DNA of 10,086 bases, taken from contig JAAYEN010000295.1 of NCBI GenBank assembly GCA_012728775.1, positions 1-10,086 on the forward strand, in the 5' to 3' direction. The notes beneath the pieces were generated by a model. The model had not been told where the DNA came from. It was given only the letters and a program-made list of their open reading frames with translations, and searched no databases. Positions 1 to 5,994 of this stretch are shown here, one piece after another (within the stretch, counting starts at the first letter, position 1; every line of letters begins with the position of its first letter). Made by a program: the position numbers and the translations under genes. The stretch is from Tissierellia bacterium (lineage in GTDB: Bacteria > Bacillota_A > Clostridia > Tissierellales > Peptoniphilaceae).

Positions 1-52
1 ACAAAACTCCCGTTCCTGCAATACCCATTCCAATTATTGCAACTTTTTCCAC
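1..52 (-). CDS. Start of a Rossmann-fold (FAD/NAD-binding) protein, partial
   Basis: Only the first 17 codons lie in the window; the gene runs off the left edge. Read on the minus strand from the GTG at 52-50 the peptide is MEKVAIIGMGIAGTGVL. The pattern of a short beta strand (VAIIG) followed by G-x-G-x-x-G (GMGIAG) is the classic dinucleotide-binding loop of FAD- or NAD(P)-dependent oxidoreductases and related Rossmann proteins. A strong ribosome binding site, GGAGGT on the minus strand (63-58), sits 5 nt before the GTG; the ATG at 57-55 is in a different frame that stops after a few codons, so GTG is the start. A weak promoter-like pair (TTTATT, 17 nt, TATATT on the minus strand) can be seen in 78-107. 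The exact family cannot be decided from 17 residues; NAD(P)/FAD-dependent oxidoreductase is the most likely reading. Confidence 0.65.
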   Translation of the reverse strand, partial: MEKVAIIGMGIAGTGVL

Positions 53-99
53 AACATACCTCCATTAATTGCTAGAATAATATATTATCTACTTACCCA

Positions 100-141
100 A
101 AAATAAAAAAATAAAGAGCTCTCAATATTGAGAAAGCTCTT
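100..141 (-). terminator. Intrinsic terminator, minus strand
   Basis: AAGAGCT (114-120) pairs with AGCTCTT (135-141), and the palindrome CTCAATATTGAG (121-132) extends the stem with a two-base bulge. On the minus strand the stem is followed by a T-rich run (positions 113 down to 101). On the plus strand no T tract follows, so it works for minus-strand transcription and fits the decayed gene at 458-166. Confidence 0.65.
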
Positions 142-165
142 AATTCAAATCATTTTAAATTAAAA

Positions 166-458
166 TTATTTGTTATGGATATATACCTTAAAAGATTCTC
201 CCACTTGTTTACTTTTATTAGCTTGTATTTCATAAAGAGAAAATGTTATTTAAAGGAGGAGCGGGAACTATCATAATAATTAATATTTTTCCATATATCC
301 ATAAGGGTATCATTCATAATTTCATCCCAAAGATAATTATACTGAGGTATTGTGTTGACAATAATTCCTTTTAATCACGTTGCCATATTTTTCTATAAAT
401 TGAATTAACCCTTGTTCATCTCTCTTTTTTATTTTTTTATAATTTTACTTTCATCCAT
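166..458 (-). pseudogene. Decayed sigma-70 family (ECF-like) sigma factor, region 2 remnant
   Basis: No frame is open here, but three minus-strand frames read in turn give a continuous protein-like sequence. It starts at ATG 458-456 behind an intact GGGAGG (470-465): MDESKIIKK, then after a one-base loss in an A run (T7 on the plus strand, 432-438) KRDEQGLIQFIEKYGNVIK, then after a shift near 369-372 a third frame with YLWDEIMNDTLMDIWKNI and NYYDSSRSSFK. A TAA at 248-246 interrupts it, followed by a fragment KYKLI and, in another frame, VGESFKVYIHNK and a stop at 168-166. The order DE-x-DTLMDIWKNI, YYDSS-x-FK (expected next: NWL), KYKLI matches the core of sigma-70 region 2 as seen in clostridial ECF-like factors. 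Region 4, the -35 binding helix-turn-helix, is absent. The gene is dead by at least two frameshifts, one stop and a missing 3' half. The family call is from recognised motifs, without a search. Confidence 0.65.
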
Positions 459-539
459 GGATTTCCTCCCTTCACTAGTATATCCGCAAATAAATGCGAA
501 AATCTATCAAAACTGACAATTTTTTTAATTCCTATTTAA

Positions 540-555
540 GTATTTATTTAAATAC
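540..555. promoter_or_regulatory. Palindrome upstream of the rrf2 promoter, possible operator
   Basis: GTATTTA (540-546) and TAAATAC (549-555) are a perfect 7-bp inverted repeat separated by TT. It ends about 10 nt before the likely -35 box of the rrf2-iscS-iscU operon. Rrf2 proteins bind as dimers to AT-rich dyads and often control their own operon, so this is a candidate binding site. The high AT content makes chance palindromes common. Confidence 0.3.
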
Positions 556-564
556 CACAAATTA

Positions 565-599
565 TTGTTGATTTTTTCTTGCTCAGGGTATATTATAAT
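565..599 (+). promoter_or_regulatory. Likely sigma-A promoter of rrf2-iscS-iscU
   Basis: TTGATT (568-573) and TATTAT (591-596) are spaced by 17 nt; the overlapping pair TTGTTG (565-570) and TATATT (589-594) has an 18-nt spacer. A further TATAAT lies at 594-599. Transcription from here would begin near 603, giving a leader of about 40 nt before the TTG start of rrf2. Confidence 0.5.
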
Positions 600-642
600 A
601 AAGCATAGTAAATTGGTTGGAATTAATGAAGGGGTGATATTT

Positions 643-1035
643 TTGAAGTTATCGACAAAGGGACGCTATGGTCTTTTGGCTATGGAAGTTTTGAAAGACG
701 CTTATGGCAATGGACCTGTTTCTGTAAATACAATAGCTAATGAAAAAAATATATCTGAAGCATATTTAGAACAATTATTTTCACTCCTAAAAAAGACTGG
801 TTTAATTACATCAATTAGGGGAGCTCAAGGCGGCTATGAATTGGCTAGAAACCCTGATGATATTACGATAGGCGAAGTGCTGAGGGCTTTAGAAGGTGAA
901 GTGGAGTTGTCATGTTGTGATGGCGATGTTCCTTCATGTAAAGAAGATTCACCTTGTCGTATGAAATCTGTTTTAGATAGAATTGAGAGTGGGATTTCTG
1001 AATTAACTGAATCTATCAGTTTATCAGAATTATAA
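643..1035 (+). CDS. iscR: Rrf2 family regulator, IscR-like
   Basis: A 130-residue winged helix-turn-helix repressor of the Rrf2 family. The family hallmark KLSTKGRYGLLAM opens the protein; the recognition segment with S38-x-x-YLEQLF (41-46) and the wing with R59-G-A-Q-G-G-Y (59-65) follow. Cysteines C91, C92, C99 and C105 fall where E. coli IscR carries its [2Fe-2S] ligands (C92, C98, C104), so a cluster is likely; the fourth IscR ligand, a histidine three residues after the last cysteine, is a lysine here (K108). The start is the TTG at 643 behind GGGGTGA (631-637); a longer frame from 565 would begin inside the promoter and lacks a binding site. The gene lies 22 nt before iscS, so it most likely senses cluster demand and represses or activates the isc operon. 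CymR, a related sulfur regulator, is the main alternative, but the cysteine pattern favours IscR. Confidence 0.85.
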   Translation: MKLSTKGRYGLLAMEVLKDAYGNGPVSVNTIANEKNISEAYLEQLFSLLKKTGLITSIRGAQGGYELARNPDDITIGEVLRALEGEVELSCCDGDVPSCKEDSPCRMKSVLDRIESGISELTESISLSEL

Positions 1036-1057
1036 TATAAAGTTAGTAGGAGGAAAG

Positions 1058-2245
1058 ATGAAAGAATTAATTTATATGGACAATGCAGCAACTACCCAAG
1101 TTTCTGAAGAAGTTTTGGAAGGCATGATTCCATATTTTAGAGAACATTATGGAAATGCGTCAAGCATTTATAGCATTGGCCAAGTAAGCAAAAAAGCTAT
1201 TACAGAAGCTAGAGAAAAAGTAGCCAAAGTATTAAATGCAGATCCTAAAGAAATATTTTTTACTGGTTCAGGAACTGAATCTGACAACTGGGCTTTAAGG
1301 TCCTATGCAGAAGCTAATAAAGAAAAAGGTAATCATATAATTACTTCTAAAATAGAGCATCATGCTGTATTACATGTTTGCGAATATTTGGAAAAAAATG
1401 GTTTTGAAGTAACTTATTTAGACGTAGATAGTGAAGGTTTTATAAGTTTAGAAGAATTAGAAAAAGCAATAAAACCAGAAACAATTCTAATATCCATAAT
1501 GCATGCTAATAATGAAATAGGAACTATTCAGCCTATTAGTGAAATTTCAAAAATAGCAAAAGAGCATAAAATTATTTTCCATACTGACGCAGTACAAACT
1601 GCAGGAATTTTAGATATAGACGTAAAAGAATTAGGAGTAGATATGCTTTCATTGTCTGCTCATAAATTCCACGGTCCAAAAGGCGTAGGAGTTTTGTACG
1701 TCAGAAGAGGATTAAAGCTTCCTCCTTTTATGATAGGTGGGGGACAAGAAAGAGGAAAAAGAGGCAGCACTGAAAATGTTGCTGGTATCGTAGGTTTAGG
1801 AATAGCTCTAGAGAATGCTAGATCAATCGCATCAAATGATAAGGAAAAATTAACTGAACTAAGAGACTATTTAATTGATAAAATGCTAGAAGCAATTCCT
1901 CATTCTAGATTAAATGGACCTAAAGGAGAAAAGAGACTTCCAGGAAATACTAATTTTTCCTTTGAATTTATTGAAGGAGAATCCATGTTATTATTACTAG
2001 ACAGTTTCGGAATTTGTGGCTCAAGTGGAAGTGCTTGTACTTCAGGAAGTTTAGATCCATCCCATGTGCTTTTGGGAATAGGTCTACCTCATGAAATAGC
2101 TCATGGTTCCTTGAGATTATCCCTTAGTACAGAAAATACGAAAGAACAAATAGATTTTGTAGTGGAAAAAACAGCTCAAGTGGTTCAAAGATTACGAGAT
2201 ATGAGTCCACTATATGAAGATTATTTAAAAGGAGTGAAAAAATAA
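1058..2245 (+). CDS. iscS: Cysteine desulfurase IscS/NifS
   Basis: Pyridoxal phosphate enzyme of 395 residues that removes sulfur from L-cysteine, giving alanine and a protein-bound persulfide for iron-sulfur clusters and tRNA thiolation. Visible landmarks are YMDNAATT (6-13) at the N-terminus, the E-H-H pair at 100-102 with the histidine over the cofactor, D177 in HTDAVQ, the Schiff-base lysine K203 in LSAHKFHGPKG, and the active-site C327 in CGSSGSACTSG on the mobile loop. The loop has the short form without the tight insert seen in SufS-type enzymes, placing it in the IscS/NifS group (class I). C320 sits seven residues earlier. AGGAGG (1048-1053) precedes the ATG at 1058; a second ATG at residue 7 would cut into the conserved start and is less likely. 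The gene follows the rrf2 regulator and overlaps iscU by one base, indicating coupled translation. Confidence 0.95.
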   Translation: MKELIYMDNAATTQVSEEVLEGMIPYFREHYGNASSIYSIGQVSKKAITEAREKVAKVLNADPKEIFFTGSGTESDNWALRSYAEANKEKGNHIITSKIEHHAVLHVCEYLEKNGFEVTYLDVDSEGFISLEELEKAIKPETILISIMHANNEIGTIQPISEISKIAKEHKIIFHTDAVQTAGILDIDVKELGVDMLSLSAHKFHGPKGVGVLYVRRGLKLPPFMIGGGQERGKRGSTENVAGIVGLGIALENARSIASNDKEKLTELRDYLIDKMLEAIPHSRLNGPKGEKRLPGNTNFSFEFIEGESMLLLLDSFGICGSSGSACTSGSLDPSHVLLGIGLPHEIAHGSLRLSLSTENTKEQIDFVVEKTAQVVQRLRDMSPLYEDYLKGVKK

Positions 2246-2661
2246 TGTATTCAGAAAAAGTAATGGATCATTTTATGAATCCTAGAAATATGGGAGATAT
2301 GGAACATCCAAGTGGTGTTGGTGAAGTAGGAAATCCAACTTGTGGTGATATTATGAAAGTGTATCTAGAAATTGAAGGTGACATTATTAAAGATGTAAAG
2401 TTTAAAACTTTCGGATGCGGATCAGCTATTGCAACTTCTTCAATGGCTACTGAAATGATTAAAGGTAAAACTATTAAGGAAGCTATGGAAGTAACTAATA
2501 AGGCAGTTGCTGAAGCTTTAGATGGTCTACCACCAGTAAAGATGCATTGTTCTGTATTAGCTGAACAAGCTGTAAAAGCAGCACTTCTAGATTATGCACA
2601 TAAAGAAGGAATTGAGATAGAAGGACTTGAGGATTTCGATTTTAGCGACCCAGATCATTAA
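2245..2661 (+). CDS. iscU: Iron-sulfur cluster scaffold IscU
   Basis: A 138-residue scaffold on which [2Fe-2S] and [4Fe-4S] clusters are built from IscS-derived sulfur. The cluster ligands are all present: C33 with D35 in NPTCGD, C58 in FGCGSA, and H101-C102 in KMHCS. The protein has no insert of about 20 residues between the first two cysteines and keeps H101, so it is IscU and not the zinc-binding SufU of many Firmicutes. LPPVK (95-99), the motif that HscA grips in proteobacterial IscU, is intact although no hscA or hscB lies nearby. The acidic tail (EDFDFSDPDH) is not part of the core. The start ATG overlaps the iscS stop (TAATG), with AAGGAG at 2229-2234 serving it. A terminator follows, ending the operon. 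Confidence 0.95.
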   Translation: MYSEKVMDHFMNPRNMGDMEHPSGVGEVGNPTCGDIMKVYLEIEGDIIKDVKFKTFGCGSAIATSSMATEMIKGKTIKEAMEVTNKAVAEALDGLPPVKMHCSVLAEQAVKAALLDYAHKEGIEIEGLEDFDFSDPDH

Positions 2662-2670
2662 TATTAAATA

Positions 2671-2705
2671 AAAGGAGTGAATTTCACTCCTTTTTTCTTT
2701 TTTAT
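2671..2705 (+). terminator. Intrinsic terminator of the rrf2-iscS-iscU operon
   Basis: AAAGGAGTGA (2671-2680) pairs perfectly with TCACTCCTTT (2684-2693) around a three-base loop, followed by a run of T residues interrupted by one C. It lies 9 nt after the iscU stop. Confidence 0.9.
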
Positions 2706-2709
2706 TGGG

Positions 2710-2726
2710 TATAATGTTAATGGAGG
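2710..2726 (+). promoter_or_regulatory. Possible -10 element and ribosome binding site of the RelA-like gene
   Basis: A perfect TATAAT lies at 2710-2715, directly after the terminator T tract; no good -35 box is visible at the right distance. GGAGG (2722-2726) is 12 nt before the ATG at 2739, longer than usual. If transcription began from this -10 the leader would be very short and the GGAGG would lie at or near the start of the RNA, so an upstream promoter or read-through is also possible. Confidence 0.3.
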
Positions 2727-2738
2727 TATGTTACAAAT

Positions 2739-4085
2739 ATGAAATTAGAAATGATTAAATTTGTAGAAGAAGCGATGGAAAAGATTGCATCTGACTCCTA
2801 CGAATTGCAAATTGCTAAAAATGATATAGAGATGCTAATAGAGGACATTTTACACGAAGAGGATTATTATCTAAATGTAATTTCTCGTATTAAGTCGCCC
2901 CAGAGTGCTAAGGAAAAAATATTAAAACAAGATTTATATAGAAAATTTGATAATGTGGAAGATTTATTAGGTGGCATATCAGATGTAATCGGTCTTAGAA
3001 TTGAATGTAGATTTATTCCAGATGAGGAAAAGGTTTACAACAGATTAGTAGAACTTTTTGATATTCACGTAGGTGAAGGGTATTATTGTAATCACAAAAA
3101 TAAGAAAGTAGCTTTAAAATTAGATGAACCCCAACCCCAATATCAAAAAAATGGTTTTGAAATCTATAAGATTGACGGTCACTACATAACTGATGAAAGG
3201 ACCTATAATTTTGAGTTACAAATAAAATCCCTTGTAAATAATTTTTGGGGGGATATTGAACACCGTATTTTATATAAAAACTACAATTATCTCCTAAGCG
3301 AAAGCTTTATAAAAGATATGATGGGTTCTATAAAAGAAAATTTATCATTAATTGACAAGCAATTACGAGTTGTATATGACCATGTTTTTAATCTGCAAAC
3401 CACTAGTGAAAGTGGTCTTGAACAGATTAAAGACATCATAAAAAAGATGACTTACGATATTTATTTTTACAAAATTAGAACTCAACTAGGTTTTGTTGTA
3501 GATTTTAGAAGTATTGTAGATTTAATTGTCGAATATGTCTTCATGAAAGAAAATGGTGATGGGGAGAAAAAAATAGGAAAAGACTTCTTGGATTTATTGA
3601 GTAAACTATCAGATACCGTAGACAGACAACAAAATTTTGACGAAATAATTGAATTACCAAGAGAACCAGTTTTTGAAGAAAAAAATGAAAAGATAATTGG
3701 AAAGCATCTAGTAGAATTAATAAATGTGGATTTCAGATGGAATATATTTTTCAAGATAGTATTTGACATTGAAGAGAATGATAAAACTGTAGTGGTAGAA
3801 GATTTTGTTCGATATTTGAGAAAAAGATTTGAAACTATTGCCAAATGTAGTATAAAGCACAGTCGATTTGCAGTAGGACATGAAGATGAAGCATCAGAGT
3901 TTATTTTAAACGCTATTGTTGAAAGTTTTATTAGAGACATGAACGCTGAAACATTAGATGAATATACTTTAATGTCCTTAAAATCTAATATCCAAGGTTA
4001 TCTCCTTGGAATAATTTCTTGGGAAGAATGGGAGCAGCATAAAGAGGGAATTAGAAAGGGGATATTATCTTTCAAGGCGGAATAA
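2739..4085 (+). CDS. RelA/SpoT-domain protein with a long unassigned C-terminal half
   Basis: The N-terminal half (about residues 1-215) is a (p)ppGpp synthetase-type fold. R50-x-K52 in SRIKSPQSAKEK is the ATP-binding R-x-K motif, D82 in SDVIGLRIE the metal ligand, and E159-x-Q161 in FELQIKSLVNNFWGDIEH the second acidic motif; the FW-x-x-IEH part looks like small alarmone synthetases (RelP/RelQ), not long Rel enzymes. No hydrolase (HD), TGS or ACT domain is present. In the guanine-binding loop, usually GY-R-S-x-H, I read N138-GFEIYK, so tyrosine is replaced by phenylalanine and the serine and histidine are lost. Residues 225-448, mostly helical by composition, match nothing I recognise. The product may still make alarmone, may modify another acceptor as toxSAS enzymes do to tRNA, or may be regulatory. 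The gene stands alone between a terminator and the promoter of the next gene; no antitoxin-like partner is adjacent. Confidence 0.75.
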   Translation: MKLEMIKFVEEAMEKIASDSYELQIAKNDIEMLIEDILHEEDYYLNVISRIKSPQSAKEKILKQDLYRKFDNVEDLLGGISDVIGLRIECRFIPDEEKVYNRLVELFDIHVGEGYYCNHKNKKVALKLDEPQPQYQKNGFEIYKIDGHYITDERTYNFELQIKSLVNNFWGDIEHRILYKNYNYLLSESFIKDMMGSIKENLSLIDKQLRVVYDHVFNLQTTSESGLEQIKDIIKKMTYDIYFYKIRTQLGFVVDFRSIVDLIVEYVFMKENGDGEKKIGKDFLDLLSKLSDTVDRQQNFDEIIELPREPVFEEKNEKIIGKHLVELINVDFRWNIFFKIVFDIEENDKTVVVEDFVRYLRKRFETIAKCSIKHSRFAVGHEDEASEFILNAIVESFIRDMNAETLDEYTLMSLKSNIQGYLLGIISWEEWEQHKEGIRKGILSFKAE

Positions 4086-4092
4086 AAACTTA

Positions 4093-4120
4093 TTGAAATA
4101 TATGGAAAATAGGATACAAT
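4093..4120 (+). promoter_or_regulatory. Sigma-A promoter of the DUF1292 gene
   Basis: TTGAAA (4093-4098) and TACAAT (4115-4120) are spaced by 16 nt. The implied start near 4127 leaves a leader of about 28 nt that contains AGGAGG (4143-4148), 6 nt before the ATG. Confidence 0.6.
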
Positions 4121-4154
4121 AATGTAGAGGTTTAAATTTAATAGGAGGTTTACA

Positions 4155-4532
4155 ATGACAGATAAAGATAAAAAAGAGTGCTGTGGATGCGGACACGACC
4201 ACGACCATGATCATGATCATAACCACGAACACAATCACGAAGAAGGCATTGAATTAGAAACTATCGTTTTAACTTTTGAAGATGAAGAAGGAAACGAAGA
4301 AGACGTAGAATGTGGTGTTTTAGGAATTTTCGATGTAGAAGATTTTTCTTACATTGCACTAGTCGTACCTGAAGATGAAGAAGAGGAAGAAGCATTCTAC
4401 ATTTATAGATATGAAGAAGAAGAGGACGGAACTCCTGTACTTGGTGTAATCGAAGAAGAGGAAGAGTTCAACAAAGTAAATGACGTATTTGAAGAGTTAT
4501 TCTTTGTGGATGAAATGGAAGACGAAGAGTAA
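4155..4532 (+). CDS. DUF1292 protein with His/Cys-rich N-terminal tail
   Basis: A very acidic 125-residue protein of the DUF1292 (YrzB-like) family; no function is established for the family. The core from about residue 33 has the typical layout of a first strand (ETIVLTFEDEEGNE), a middle part (GIFDVEDFSYIALVVPEDE, then FYIYRYEEEEDG) and an acidic end with VFEELFFVDE. What is unusual is the N-terminal tail: C9-C10-G-C12-G followed by eight histidines at every second residue from 14 to 28, alternating with Asp, Asn, Glu. Such a tail would bind transition metals (zinc, nickel, copper or cobalt); this is an inference from composition. In many Firmicutes DUF1292 genes sit next to ruvX and alaS, which is not the case here. 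The gene has its own promoter and a terminator and stands as a single-gene unit. Confidence 0.85.
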   Translation: MTDKDKKECCGCGHDHDHDHDHNHEHNHEEGIELETIVLTFEDEEGNEEDVECGVLGIFDVEDFSYIALVVPEDEEEEEAFYIYRYEEEEDGTPVLGVIEEEEEFNKVNDVFEELFFVDEMEDEE

Positions 4533-4544
4533 AAATATAAGATA

Positions 4545-4575
4545 AGAGGGGATTATATAAATAATCCTCTTTTTA
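4545..4575 (+). terminator. Intrinsic terminator after the DUF1292 gene
   Basis: AGAGG-GG-ATTAT (4545-4556) pairs with ATAATCCTCT (4561-4570), ten pairs with a two-base bulge and a four-base loop, followed by TTTT. Only 23 nt separate it from the next start codon, so the peroxiredoxin gene either depends on read-through or has a promoter that overlaps this hairpin. Confidence 0.75.
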
Positions 4576-4598
4576 TTAATTTTACACAAGGAGGAAAT

Positions 4599-5045
4599 GT
4601 GAACTACGATTTTAATTTAAACAGCAGTCGAAGGGAAGACGTTAAATTAGAAAGTTATAAAGGTAAAAAGCTAGTTCTTTACTTTTATCCTAAAAACAAC
4701 ACATCAGGTTGTACTATGGAAGCCATTGAATTTGGAGAATTATATGATGAATTTAAAAAATTAGATGTAGAAGTAGTAGGAATCAGCAGAGATGGAGTTA
4801 AATCTCACCAAAACTTTACAACAAAATACAACTTACCCTTTGAATTACTTTCTGACAAAGACAGGGAAATAAGTGGCCAATATGGGCTTTTAAGTCCTAC
4901 GAAAATGTATGGAAAAGATGCCATTAAAACCGAAAGAGCGACTTTTGTATTTGACGAAGAGTCTAATATGATAAAAGAATTTAGAAATGTTAAACCTGCA
5001 GGACACGCCCAAGAAGTATTGGATTATTTAAAATCCTTAGAATAG
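4599..5045 (+). CDS. bcp: Peroxiredoxin, BCP/PrxQ type, single cysteine
   Basis: A 148-residue thiol peroxidase that reduces hydrogen peroxide or organic peroxides in the cytoplasm. The peroxidatic C38 lies in NNTSGCTMEA, the BCP/PrxQ version of the T-x-x-C motif after the strand LVLYFYPK; R113 in ERATFVFD is the conserved arginine of the active site. Most BCP proteins have a resolving cysteine five residues after the first; here position 43 is isoleucine and C38 is the only cysteine, so the enzyme must work by a one-cysteine mechanism with an external thiol. The start is GTG at 4599 behind AAGGAGG (4588-4594); the overlapping ATG at 4597 runs directly into a stop. The radical SAM gene begins 6 nt downstream, suggesting one transcript. 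Confidence 0.9.
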   Translation: MNYDFNLNSSRREDVKLESYKGKKLVLYFYPKNNTSGCTMEAIEFGELYDEFKKLDVEVVGISRDGVKSHQNFTTKYNLPFELLSDKDREISGQYGLLSPTKMYGKDAIKTERATFVFDEESNMIKEFRNVKPAGHAQEVLDYLKSLE

Positions 5046-5051
5046 GAATTT

Positions 5052-5978
5052 ATGGAGCATAAAATATATAATAAATATTCAGACTATTTAAAAGAATATT
5101 TTGGTGAAAAAATTTATAAACTTCCCATAAGTTTACCTTTAACTTGTCCTAATAGAGATGGTAAATGTGGCGTTGGAGGATGTATATACTGTTCCGAAGA
5201 AGGTGGATCCCATGAAAACTTGGAGAATACCCTCACGATCACTGAACAGCTAAAAATTAATAAAGATTACATCGGCTCAAGATATGGAGCAAGAAATTTT
5301 ATAGCATATTTTCAAAGCTTTACTAACACCTACTTACCCTATGAAGAATTTGTAAAAAATATTGAAGAAGTTTTAAATGTTTCAGATATAGTAGGCATTA
5401 GCATCTCCACTAGGCCTGATTGCATAACAGATGAAATGCTAGATTACCTTGAGACCTTAAAGGATAAATATTTCATTACCCTAGAATATGGATTACAAAG
5501 CGTAAATAATAAAACTTTGGATAAGATTAACAGGGGACATAAATTATCAGATTTTATAGATGCGGTATTGAGAACTAAAAAAAGAAATCTTAGAGTATGT
5601 GCCCACTTAATAGGAAATCTGCCTTGGGACGACTTAGATGATATAGTAGAAGCTGCAAATATCTTTTCTATTTTGAAAATAGACGAAGTTAAAATCCATT
5701 CCCTTTATATTGTAGAAGGGACTACAATGGGTAATATGTATATAAACAAAGAATTTCAAATGGGTTCTATGGAAGATTACATAGATAGGGTGATAGCATT
5801 TTTAATCAATCTAGATGAATCTATATTAGTGCAAAGATTACTAGGTAGGGCTCCAGAAGAAAAAACTTTATTTTCCAATTGGGATACTTCTTGGTGGAAG
5901 ATTCAAGATTATATTGTAGAAAAGATGGAAAAAGAAAATTTGTATCAAGGAAAAACATGCAAATTTAAAAATTTATAG
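5052..5978 (+). CDS. ytqA: Radical SAM protein, TIGR01212 family (YtqA/YhcC-like)
   Basis: A 308-residue radical S-adenosylmethionine enzyme. The cluster-binding segment is C32-PNRDGKC39-GVGGC44-IYC47; C32, C44 and C47 are the expected ligands and C39 is extra. Other family landmarks are ISTRPDC (118-124), LEYGLQS (144-150) followed by NRGH (160-163), and W-D-x-SWW near 277-282. The usual HLI-x-GLPGE stretch reads HLIGNLPWDD (185-194) here, a divergent form. B. subtilis YtqA has, as I recall, been linked to wobble-uridine modification of tRNA (mnm5s2U pathway, name MnmL); that role is by family only. An IscS that could supply sulfur for the same tRNA base lies upstream in the window, but not in the same operon. 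The gene follows the peroxiredoxin by 6 nt with only a weak AGGAA before its ATG, so coupling to the upstream gene is likely. Confidence 0.85.
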   Translation: MEHKIYNKYSDYLKEYFGEKIYKLPISLPLTCPNRDGKCGVGGCIYCSEEGGSHENLENTLTITEQLKINKDYIGSRYGARNFIAYFQSFTNTYLPYEEFVKNIEEVLNVSDIVGISISTRPDCITDEMLDYLETLKDKYFITLEYGLQSVNNKTLDKINRGHKLSDFIDAVLRTKKRNLRVCAHLIGNLPWDDLDDIVEAANIFSILKIDEVKIHSLYIVEGTTMGNMYINKEFQMGSMEDYIDRVIAFLINLDESILVQRLLGRAPEEKTLFSNWDTSWWKIQDYIVEKMEKENLYQGKTCKFKNL

Positions 5979-5994
5979 AAATTAATGCAATTAA

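Noticed and set aside
484..499. CGCA/TGCG hairpin between the sigma remnant and the rrf2 promoter
   Set aside because: Only four base pairs with a six-base loop; too weak to call an operator or RNA structure.
565..642. Longer version of rrf2 starting at 565
   Set aside because: The extra 26 codons overlap the promoter elements, carry no ribosome binding site, and precede the conserved Rrf2 start KLSTKGRYG; the TTG at 643 has GGGGTGA at the right distance.
834..1091. Minus-strand open frame of 85 codons opposite rrf2
   Set aside because: It lies antisense to the well-supported rrf2 gene and runs into the iscS start; its composition (Ser/Thr/Pro-rich) is the mirror of the coding strand and no ribosome binding site is seen.
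3399..3416. Hairpin ACCACT/AGTGGT with overlapping CACTAGTG palindrome inside the RelA-like gene
   Set aside because: Six-base arms in AT-rich coding sequence with no positional meaning; can arise by chance.
3482..3940. Minus-strand open frame of 152 codons opposite the RelA-like gene
   Set aside because: Antisense shadow with Ser/Phe/Lys-rich composition, no motifs, and the opposite strand has a continuous recognisable protein.
3991..4010. Seven-base inverted repeat TCCAAGG/CCTTGGA near the 3' end of the RelA-like gene
   Set aside because: Short, inside the coding sequence, about 75 nt before the stop and without a T tract; not a convincing terminator.
4190..4235. Tandem repeat of CAY-GAY units
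   Set aside because: Explained as coding for the histidine-rich tail of the DUF1292 protein, so not listed as a separate repeat.
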